From: an uncultured Actinomycetes bacterium
Lineage (GTDB): Bacteria; Actinomycetota; Actinomycetes; Nanopelagicales; Nanopelagicaceae
Assembly (NCBI GenBank): GCA_903901905.1
Contig: CAIUSQ010000277.1
Location: 1 to 5,799 of the forward strand
Direction of reading: 5' to 3'
Length of the DNA: 5,799 nt
Both the position numbers and the translations under genes were made by a program. Below are positions 1 through 5,579 of this stretch, one piece after another (the stretch's first letter is position 1; each line of letters starts with the position of its first letter). Below the pieces are notes generated by a model. It saw nothing but the letters and a program-made list of their open reading frames with translations. It searched no databases and was not told the DNA's origin.

Positions 1-1
1 A

Positions 2-319
2 TCGTTAACTAATGCATCTGCGAGAGTCTCGATTTTGAACTCTGATGGCAAAACCTCGGTCGTAAGTCAATCTTTGAACAAACGATCAGGGTTTTACTAT
101 TTTGATGTAAATGGATTTGGCTTTTCTGCGCCAACAATTCGTATTAAATTAACACAGGATGCTGTTGCGGATTCGCCAACTCCTTCAGCCACGCTAACTC
201 CCAAAATTGCAATAGCGACCCCAAAGAAAATGAGCACCATCACCTGCATAAAGGGAAAGACAAGCAAGAAAATAACTGGTGTAATTCCGAAGTGTCCAGC
301 GGGCTATAAGAAGAAGTAA
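2..319 (+). CDS. C-terminal fragment of a probable exported/surface protein with Lys-rich two-cysteine tail
   Basis: The reading frame is open to the left window edge, so this is the end of a longer gene; a TTG at 35 is only an internal codon that could be mistaken for a start. Three parts are visible. First comes a stretch rich in aromatic and beta-type residues (GFYYFDVNGFGFSAP, then TIRIKLTQ), which looks like the end of a beta-sandwich domain. Next is a Ser/Thr/Pro/Ala linker (DSPTPSATLTP). Last is a basic tail with TCIKGK, then PKCPAGYKKK at the very end; its two Cys are separated by 15 residues and could form a disulfide outside the cell. I recall this tail as a recurrent C-terminal module of secreted proteins in low-GC planktonic Actinobacteria. 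Its function is unknown, possibly wall attachment or sorting, and the upstream domain cannot be named from this fragment. It converges with the SDR gene. Confidence 0.75.
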   Translation, partial: SLTNASARVSILNSDGKTSVVSQSLNKRSGFYYFDVNGFGFSAPTIRIKLTQDAVADSPTPSATLTPKIAIATPKKMSTITCIKGKTSKKITGVIPKCPAGYKKK

Positions 320-340
320 ACGACTCGGGATGGTGGGTTG

Positions 341-354
341 GCCCCACTAGGGGC
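341..354. terminator. Short GC hairpin between convergent genes, weak terminator candidate
   Basis: GCCCC (341-345), loop ACTA and GGGGC (350-354) form a perfect 5-bp all-GC stem 21 nt after the stop of the left-edge gene. It is followed on the + strand by only a short T run (ATTTCAT). It also lies 66 nt past the stop of the SDR gene reading leftward, but on that strand no T tract follows. It is the only obvious hairpin in the 101-nt convergent gap at 320-420, which contains no gene. The stem is short and the T tract poor, so the call is tentative. Confidence 0.35.
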
Positions 355-420
355 ATTTCATACGTGCATCAATATGTAGTTTTGAACATTTTTAGGCACA
401 TAACGAAATACGGTCATCTA

Positions 421-1170
421 CTAAATTCCTAAAACTTGCCCATTAATTTGATTTGAAGTCGACTCCGCTAAAAAAGCCACTGCTCGAGCAATGTCCATTG
501 TCGTAACAGCTTCGGTACCTTTGGAAGCGGCTCGGCGCGCTAATTCTTCCTTTGCGCCGTGGCCCATGTGTTTCAAGAAGTTCTGATCATTTTCATAGAA
601 GAGATTGGACTCAACAGTCGTAGGTGATACAGAATTGCTAGTGATTCCATATTTTGCAAAAGAGATAGCAGCACTTTTTCCAAGTGAGTGCTGTGCTGCT
701 TTTGCAGCTTGATAATGCGAAGTAAATTCACTGGCGCCGGCACCAAGTGCTGAAACAATATTAACGATTCTGCCAAATTTTTGCTGCTTCATAAATGGAA
801 CACAGGTTTGAATAAATAGAAAAGTGCCCATTACGTGGACATTAAACATGCGGGTTATTTCCTCATGAGAAATATCCATTATGGGTTTAATTTGGCAATA
901 TCCTGCGTTGTTAACCAGCAAATCTATTCTTCCCCATTGTGCAATCACTTCATTGACGCAATGAGCTACGTCAGTGGGAATTGAAACATCACCTACAACT
1001 CCAATAGTTTGTTTGGATTGTGGATCTACTAGTGAAATAGTTTCAGCAACACGTTCTGGGTTGAGATCTTGAATTGCCACTTTGTACCCGAGTTCGATCA
1101 GATGAGATGCAATCCCACGACCAATTCCACTTCCTGATCCAGTTACGATGGCAATTCGGTCTGTAGTCAC
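421..1170 (-). CDS. SDR-family NAD-type oxidoreductase (classical short-chain dehydrogenase)
   Basis: This 249-residue protein is full length for a classical short-chain dehydrogenase/reductase, a soluble NAD(P)(H)-dependent alcohol/ketone oxidoreductase. The Rossmann dinucleotide motif TGSGSGIG is at residues 10-17. Asp35 follows the second beta strand (AIQD), which in this family favours NAD(H) over NADP(H). GDV is at 60-62 and NNAG at 87-90. The catalytic tetrad reads Asn110, Ser140, Tyr153, Lys157 (YQAAK). The start is GTG at 1168-1170; its G is the last base of the upstream gene's TAG stop, so translational coupling is likely, and only a weak purine run (AAGAGAA) precedes it. The protein stops at GQVLGI with two consecutive TAG codons, so it lacks the Asp-Gly-Gly that usually follows this segment. 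It is the third gene of the leftward operon. The substrate is unknown; a sugar, polyol or hydroxyacid would fit the neighbours. Confidence 0.93.
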   Translation of the reverse strand: MTTDRIAIVTGSGSGIGRGIASHLIELGYKVAIQDLNPERVAETISLVDPQSKQTIGVVGDVSIPTDVAHCVNEVIAQWGRIDLLVNNAGYCQIKPIMDISHEEITRMFNVHVMGTFLFIQTCVPFMKQQKFGRIVNIVSALGAGASEFTSHYQAAKAAQHSLGKSAAISFAKYGITSNSVSPTTVESNLFYENDQNFLKHMGHGAKEELARRAASKGTEAVTTMDIARAVAFLAESTSNQINGQVLGI

Positions 1171-2051
1171 TATATTCTCTTTTCATCTCGTAATTTACGA
1201 ATAATTTCGTGCATGAAGTTAGATGCGGCCGGAACTTGATCAGCTGATAAGTGTTCAAGAGCAATGTATTTGTTGAGTGCGAATTTATCTGCTTTAAACA
1301 CATAATCGTTCCAATCGAAAATTCCCTCGCCAACTGGCACTTCAGTAATGCGAAGAACCATTTGTGACTCAACGATGAAATCTTTTGCATGAGCGGTACC
1401 CATACGAGAGCCTGAAACAGCAATCATTTCATCGATCAATTTAGGAGTGTCATACATGTAATCATGGGTAACTATATTTGTCGGGTCAAATCCCAAACGA
1501 AGTGATTTTGAGGGGATGTGATCGAAGATTCTCTTGATTGTTTTTGGATCACGAACGGTGGAAAGAACATGAGGTTTGACTACTAAGTACATACCCTGAT
1601 CTTCAGCGACTGGGATAATTTGCTGGAGCGAATTTATATAGCGCTCTAGTGAGGCCTCGCTGTGATTCTCCGGTACCGGATACCAAGCAGATATAGGGGA
1701 GTTTGAGCCTGCTCCGGTGACGACAATATTTGAACCAAGCGCCTTGGCTACTTTGAAAGAATCGTTGACAAGTTTAATTGAATCTTTTCGCAACGAGTCA
1801 TTAAATGTGCAGAGCGAGGCCCAGTAGCCCCAGTTGGAGAGCGGCTCGATTCCATTCTCACGAAGTATTTCGCCGGCACGTTTAACTTCATTGAGGTTTG
1901 TTTCATTAGGTTTGCGGATTGATTTGCCATCTCCCAAACCGAAATGACAGATAACCCCTTCGATTCCTATCCCGCGAAGCTTTTTAGCTAGATCAGAATC
2001 GATCTCAGCAGGATCGGTAGTAAACGCAGTTAGCATGAGTGCGACTTTCAT
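1170..2051 (-). CDS. Xylose-isomerase-like TIM-barrel protein (sugar phosphate isomerase/epimerase family)
   Basis: At 293 residues this fits the AP-endonuclease-2/xylose-isomerase-like TIM barrels, a family that includes ketose epimerases, hydroxypyruvate isomerase, the inosose dehydratase IolE and endonuclease IV. The family fold shows in the N-terminal strand MKVALML, the helix/strand repeat GIGIEGV (residues 27-33), GSNIVVTGAG (106-115), RLGFDPTN (185-192), GTAHAKD (218-224), PVGEGIFDW (239-247) and ALEH (264-267). By motif order the expected divalent-metal ligands are position 159, Asp189, His221 and Glu266. Position 159 is Lys (VVKPH) where the family normally has Glu, so either metal binding is altered or another residue serves. 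The ATG start at 2049-2051 has a good ribosome site (TAGGAG) 7 nt upstream. It lies 21 nt after the E1 gene and overlaps the SDR gene by one base. A sugar or polyol derivative is the likely substrate; the reaction is not determined. Confidence 0.85.
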   Translation of the reverse strand: MKVALMLTAFTTDPAEIDSDLAKKLRGIGIEGVICHFGLGDGKSIRKPNETNLNEVKRAGEILRENGIEPLSNWGYWASLCTFNDSLRKDSIKLVNDSFKVAKALGSNIVVTGAGSNSPISAWYPVPENHSEASLERYINSLQQIIPVAEDQGMYLVVKPHVLSTVRDPKTIKRIFDHIPSKSLRLGFDPTNIVTHDYMYDTPKLIDEMIAVSGSRMGTAHAKDFIVESQMVLRITEVPVGEGIFDWNDYVFKADKFALNKYIALEHLSADQVPAASNFMHEIIRKLRDEKRI

Positions 2052-2058
2052 AACAGCG

Positions 2059-2064
2059 CTCCTA
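2059..2064 (-). promoter_or_regulatory. Ribosome binding site of the TIM-barrel gene
   Basis: Read on the minus strand this is TAGGAG, followed by 7 nt and the ATG at 2051. It sits inside the 21-nt gap after the E1 stop codon and supports both the chosen start and co-transcription with the E1 gene. Confidence 0.7.
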
Positions 2065-2072
2065 GACCAAAG

Positions 2073-4079
2073 TTAAATAGCATGTAGTTTCCGAATAGCT
2101 TCAACAATCTTTGGCACATCTGGAATTAGAGCCTTCTGCATAATTGGTGATGCTGGAATTCTTGAATCTGGTACGCCTAACCGAATTACTGGAGCTTTCA
2201 ATTCGGCAAAAAGACGCGAGCTAATTCGGGCAGATATTTCAGCACCAAAGCCACCAGTTACGTTTGCTTCATGCACGATAATTGCTTTTCCATTACTACT
2301 CTTCACGGCTTCAAAGATTGTTTCTTCATCGAGCGGATTGAGCCAACGCAGATCTACAACGCAGACATCGATTCCATGTTCGGCTTTAATTTCTTCTGCG
2401 GCACGAAGGACTACTGGTGTTGTTTTACCCCACGTTATTACCGCAAGATCTTTTCCTTCTCGCGCAATGCGAGCTCCACCAAGTGTTTCGATAGGAGCAT
2501 CGAAATCAACTGGATCTGAGTTCATGTAGAGAGCGCGTGATTCGATAAGAATGACTGGATCAGGATCGAGTACTGCAGCCTTGAGCATCTGATATGCATC
2601 ATGTGAATTGGAGGGCAAGCCAACTTTGATTCCAGGAATGTGGGCAAGTATGGCTTCCATGCTCTGTGAATGCTGTGCACATGATCCTGGCGTAATACCT
2701 TGCTGAACGCGAACGACCATTGGCGCAGTTACTTTGCCATTAGAAATGTAGCGAACATTGGATGCCTGATTTACTAATTGATCAAGGGCAACGAAGAGAA
2801 AATCCATCCACATAATTTCAACAATCGGCTTTAAACCGTTTTGGCTCGAACCAATTGCCGCACCAAGAATCGCTGCCTCGGAGATCGGAGTATCAAAACA
2901 ACGCTCCCCATATTTTTTCCGCAAATTTCGAGTTACACCGAATACGCCACCAGCAGTTCCTACATCTTCACCGAAAATTAAGGCGTTAGGATCATGGGAG
3001 AGAATCTCATCGAGTCCTTTATTGATTGCCAGCCCGTATGCAACTTTCTCTGAATCAATTGGTAGCGGGCGAATTTTTTCACGCACATATTTCGAAGCAA
3101 CTTCGCCAATTCCATCCATTTCACCTGGAAGTGGTGCCGCAATACTTTGAGCGGAACTTTCTTCAACATAGGAGATAACTTCACTCTCAAGAATTGTTAA
3201 AGCACTTTCATCGATCCCATGCTTTGTTTTGAGTAGCTCTCTTAAACGGGGCAATGGATCACGAGTTGCATGTTCCTTGCTATCGCCACTGGGGCGGTAA
3301 TGCTCAATGTCTGCGTTGTAATGTCCAAGAAGTCGGGGAATAGTAACTTCTAAGAAAGTTGGACCGCCTCCACTTCGAGCGCGCTCGACCACAGCTGCTC
3401 CTGCTGCAAATAGCGCAGGCATATCTGCGCCATCAATCTTCAATGCATTCATGCCATAGTTTGCAGCCCTTTGCCAAAGTTCAACATGAGGAACTGTTTC
3501 ACTGATTGGTGTCATCTCTGACCAAGCATTATTTTCGCAAACAAAAATTACTGGAAGATTTCGCGCGATTGCAAAAACTAGCGCTTCATGTGACGAACCT
3601 TGATTAGTTGCTCCATCTCCAAAGGATGTGACAACAACTCCCTGATTATTTTTGTGAAGTTGGCCCATCGCTAAGCCATTAGCAATCGGTAGCCCTGCAC
3701 CGACAATGCTATTTTCACCAACAAAACCAAATTCTGGTGCAGACAAATATGGTGAACCGGCTCGACCCCCATTTGTTCCAGTTGCTTTTCCCATAATCTC
3801 TCCAAGCAAAGCCGGTGTTGGAACTCCAGCAGCTAGCGCCCAACCATGCCCTCTGTAAGTAGCGGTTATTAGATCTCGCTCATCGCATGAAGCGAGAATT
3901 CCTACCGGAACCGACTCCTGACCAATGCATGGATGCACGGAGCCCGTAATCAAGTCACTCTTTCGTAATTCCAAAACCTTCTCTTCAACTTTACGAATCA
4001 AGAACATCTTCCGATATATTTCAAGAAGATTCATTCCACGTACAGGTAAATCCATTGGATGACGATCAAGAGTTTTCAT
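2073..4079 (-). CDS. Fused alpha+beta E1 component of a thiamine-diphosphate 2-oxoacid dehydrogenase (pyruvate/acetoin/branched-chain type)
   Basis: A single 668-residue chain joins the two E1 subunits of heterotetrameric 2-oxoacid or acetoin dehydrogenases. The alpha part (about 15-318) has HPCIGQE (49-55), YRGHG (75-79) and the ThDP/Mg motif GDGATNQG (154-161) closing with ENN (182-184), so Asp155 and Asn184 should bind magnesium. The beta part (about 342-668) has IFGEDVG (368-374, Glu371 expected to contact the ThDP pyrimidine), DTPISE (396-401), AQHSQ (468-472, active-site His470), DLRWLNPLD (576-584) and HEANVTGGFGAE (603-614). The family oxidatively decarboxylates 2-oxoacids, or cleaves acetoin, and passes the acyl group to a lipoyl E2. 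No E2 or E3 is in the window. The loop normally GGSMH reads AGSPY (107-111), and YHGH reads LLGH (250-253), so specificity may be unusual. The ATG at 4079 follows AAGGA by only 4 nt; Met9 and Met16 lack ribosome sites. It is the first gene of the leftward operon. Confidence 0.9.
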   Translation of the reverse strand: MKTLDRHPMDLPVRGMNLLEIYRKMFLIRKVEEKVLELRKSDLITGSVHPCIGQESVPVGILASCDERDLITATYRGHGWALAAGVPTPALLGEIMGKATGTNGGRAGSPYLSAPEFGFVGENSIVGAGLPIANGLAMGQLHKNNQGVVVTSFGDGATNQGSSHEALVFAIARNLPVIFVCENNAWSEMTPISETVPHVELWQRAANYGMNALKIDGADMPALFAAGAAVVERARSGGGPTFLEVTIPRLLGHYNADIEHYRPSGDSKEHATRDPLPRLRELLKTKHGIDESALTILESEVISYVEESSAQSIAAPLPGEMDGIGEVASKYVREKIRPLPIDSEKVAYGLAINKGLDEILSHDPNALIFGEDVGTAGGVFGVTRNLRKKYGERCFDTPISEAAILGAAIGSSQNGLKPIVEIMWMDFLFVALDQLVNQASNVRYISNGKVTAPMVVRVQQGITPGSCAQHSQSMEAILAHIPGIKVGLPSNSHDAYQMLKAAVLDPDPVILIESRALYMNSDPVDFDAPIETLGGARIAREGKDLAVITWGKTTPVVLRAAEEIKAEHGIDVCVVDLRWLNPLDEETIFEAVKSSNGKAIIVHEANVTGGFGAEISARISSRLFAELKAPVIRLGVPDSRIPASPIMQKALIPDVPKIVEAIRKLHAI

Positions 4080-4104
4080 GAGGTCCTTACTTCACTTTCT
4101 AGGA

Positions 4105-4133
4105 ATCCTATACATTTCTCCGCTACTTGTTAA
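4105..4133 (-). promoter_or_regulatory. Putative promoter of the leftward E1-TIM-SDR operon
   Basis: On the minus strand, a -35 box TTAACA (plus positions 4128-4133, 5 of 6 to TTGACA) and a -10 box TAGGAT (4105-4110, 4 of 6 to TATAAT) are separated by exactly 17 nt. Transcription would start near 4098, giving a leader of about 20 nt to the E1 ATG at 4079. The arrangement fits a sigma-70-type housekeeping promoter. It was predicted by eye only. Confidence 0.45.
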
Positions 4134-4214
4134 GGGGTATTTTGAGAGTTAAACTGCCGGTTATAAGAGTTTTGGATTTTTATAGGCTTAAACGTGATTC
4201 TAAATCTGATGAAT

Positions 4215-4219
4215 AGGAG
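4215..4219 (+). promoter_or_regulatory. Ribosome binding site that selects the GTG start of the lyase
   Basis: AGGAG lies 10 nt before GTG at 4230-4232. No comparable site precedes the two other in-frame candidates, GTG at 4194 and ATG at 4209; the latter would put the AGGAG inside the coding region. This favours the shorter 449-residue product. Confidence 0.55.
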
Positions 4220-4229
4220 TGGATTAATT

Positions 4230-5579
4230 GTGAAAAATAATTCGCATTTTAATTTACTCGATTGGCTATACATGGATGATGCCGCAGCGGAGATCTTCTC
4301 TTTCGAAGAGAGCGTAAAGAATTGGATCGCTATAGAAATTGCCTTAGCGGAAACACAGAACCAACTGGGTCTCGTTCCTGATGATGTATTGGTAAAAATT
4401 CAAGGATTAAAGGGTTTCCAGATCAAGGATACAGATCGATTCTTCAGTGCTTCGGTCAATGTGGGTTATCCAATCGTCGAACTTCTCAAAGAACTCAATG
4501 ACTCACTAGAACCAAGCGCCCAAGGCTTTCTTCACCTAGGTGCGACTACCCAAGACATTATGGATACGGCACTGGCAATGCAGGTAAAAAAATGTGGCGA
4601 GTTGATTGAAGAGCGAATCATCGAGCTAGGTGATGTTTTAGTGAAGATTATTACTGAACACTCTGAGAGCATCATGCCTGGGCGAACACATGCGCAGCAT
4701 GCAGTTCCAATTACTTTTGGTTTCAAAATCTCTATCTTTTTATCCGAATTAAGTCGTCATCTGGAGCGAATCAGAAAAGCTAATCATGATTCTGGAAGTG
4801 TTTCTCTATTTGGTGCTGGCGGAACTTCTGCCGGATACGGAAAAGATTCAGCGAAGATTCGCGCAGAAGTCGCAAAGAAACTCAATTTAAATAATGTGAC
4901 TGTCCCATGGCATGTAAGTCGCGATCGCTTTATTCAGAGTGCAACCGCAGCGGCTATGATTGCAACGACTCTTACAAGGCTAGCGCGAGAGATTATTGAT
5001 CTCTCGCGAACCGAAATACTTGAAGTAGCCGAACCTGGTGGCTGGCATAAAGGTGCATCATCAACAATGCCGCAAAAGCGCAACCCAGTTATGTCTGAGT
5101 CGATTATTGGATTGGCCATTACGGCAACTGGCAATGCAGCCATGATGTTTCGTGCTGGAGAAGCAGGACACGAACGAGCTGCTGGAGAATGGCAACTAGA
5201 GTGGAAAGTTCTACCTGAAACACTTGTCAGCACTGCTTCGGCGTTAAAAATTGCAGTTGAAATGTGTAGGGGTTTAACTGTCAATGTTGAGAATATGAAA
5301 GCAAATCTGAATAAAGATGACGGCTTGATCATGGCTGAAGCATTGATGATTGGGCTTGCACCGAAAGTTGGACGCGAACGTGCACACGATCTTGTCTATT
5401 CGGCGGTGGGAATTGTGAGATCTGAGCACATCGATTTACTTTCAGCTTTGAAGCGAGTCAGTACAGGGATTCTGACAGATACAGATGTCATGGAGATAAG
5501 TGCAGATTCATATTTGGGCGAAGCTACTAGTATTTGCAAAATTTCATGCAAAGAATGGCTAGCGGGAAAAATTTCGTAA
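4230..5579 (+). CDS. Fumarase/aspartase-superfamily lyase, 3-carboxy-cis,cis-muconate cycloisomerase-like
   Basis: From the GTG at 4230 this is 449 residues, the usual size for the superfamily that includes PurB, argininosuccinate lyase and CMLE; homotetramers form composite active sites that eliminate or add across a carboxylate-bearing C-C bond. Conserved regions, numbered from 4230, are GATTQDIMDTA (104-114), GRTHAQHAVPITFG (151-164, with the acid/base-region His) and the mobile catalytic loop GASSTMPQKRNP (275-286, catalytic Ser). The segment HERAAGEWQLEW (314-325) followed by LPE resembles CMLE-type lyases (WQ.EW) rather than PurB. The frame is open from 4194, but the ribosome site favours 4230. 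It is divergent from the E1 operon and overlaps the next gene tail-to-tail by 21 nt. No other protocatechuate-pathway gene is nearby, so PcaB activity should not be assumed; the substrate is unknown. A perfect 10-bp inverted repeat lies within the coding region at 4984-5008. Confidence 0.88.
   Translation: MKNNSHFNLLDWLYMDDAAAEIFSFEESVKNWIAIEIALAETQNQLGLVPDDVLVKIQGLKGFQIKDTDRFFSASVNVGYPIVELLKELNDSLEPSAQGFLHLGATTQDIMDTALAMQVKKCGELIEERIIELGDVLVKIITEHSESIMPGRTHAQHAVPITFGFKISIFLSELSRHLERIRKANHDSGSVSLFGAGGTSAGYGKDSAKIRAEVAKKLNLNNVTVPWHVSRDRFIQSATAAAMIATTLTRLAREIIDLSRTEILEVAEPGGWHKGASSTMPQKRNPVMSESIIGLAITATGNAAMMFRAGEAGHERAAGEWQLEWKVLPETLVSTASALKIAVEMCRGLTVNVENMKANLNKDDGLIMAEALMIGLAPKVGRERAHDLVYSAVGIVRSEHIDLLSALKRVSTGILTDTDVMEISADSYLGEATSICKISCKEWLAGKIS
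4984..5008. repeat. Perfect 10-bp inverted repeat within the lyase gene
   Basis: CGCGAGAGAT (4984-4993) and ATCTCTCGCG (4999-5008) are exact reverse complements separated by TATTG. In RNA this is a 10-bp hairpin with a 5-nt loop. It codes in frame for most of AREIIDLSR in a helix just before the catalytic loop. No T tract follows on either strand, so it is not a standard terminator. The pairing is seen directly; any function is inference. Confidence 0.8.

Noticed and set aside
320..420. RNA gene or small ORF in the convergent gap
   Set aside because: Apart from the 5-bp GC hairpin, there is no tRNA-like fold, repeat or ORF with a ribosome site.
412..423. Possible frameshift hiding a DGG C-terminus of the SDR
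   Set aside because: I read the other frames past GQVLGI; one gives LVDDRIS and then a stop soon after, with no DGG-like continuation, so a simple frameshift is not supported.
1043..1423. 126-codon minus-strand frame spanning the TIM-barrel/SDR junction
   Set aside because: It overlaps two well-supported genes in another frame and has no recognisable domain or ribosome site.
1170..4079. Inositol catabolism (IolE/IolD/IolG-like) interpretation
   Set aside because: The ThDP protein is clearly an E1 alpha/beta fusion, not an IolD-type acetolactate-synthase-fold enzyme, and the SDR is not a GFO/IDH/MocA dehydrogenase.
4194..4229. N-terminal extension of the lyase from GTG 4194 or ATG 4209
   Set aside because: Neither has a clear ribosome site, while AGGAG precedes GTG 4230 and the family core begins only after that point.
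4297..4311. Short inverted repeat TCTCTT-TCG-AAGAGA in the lyase gene
   Set aside because: It has only 6-bp arms with a 3-nt loop in coding sequence, which is expected by chance.
4934..5332. 132-codon open frame antisense to the lyase, and other open frames inside the large genes (such as 2271-2519, 2978-3190, 4532-4726)
   Set aside because: They lie wholly within strongly supported genes, show no family motifs, and have the composition expected of shadow frames.
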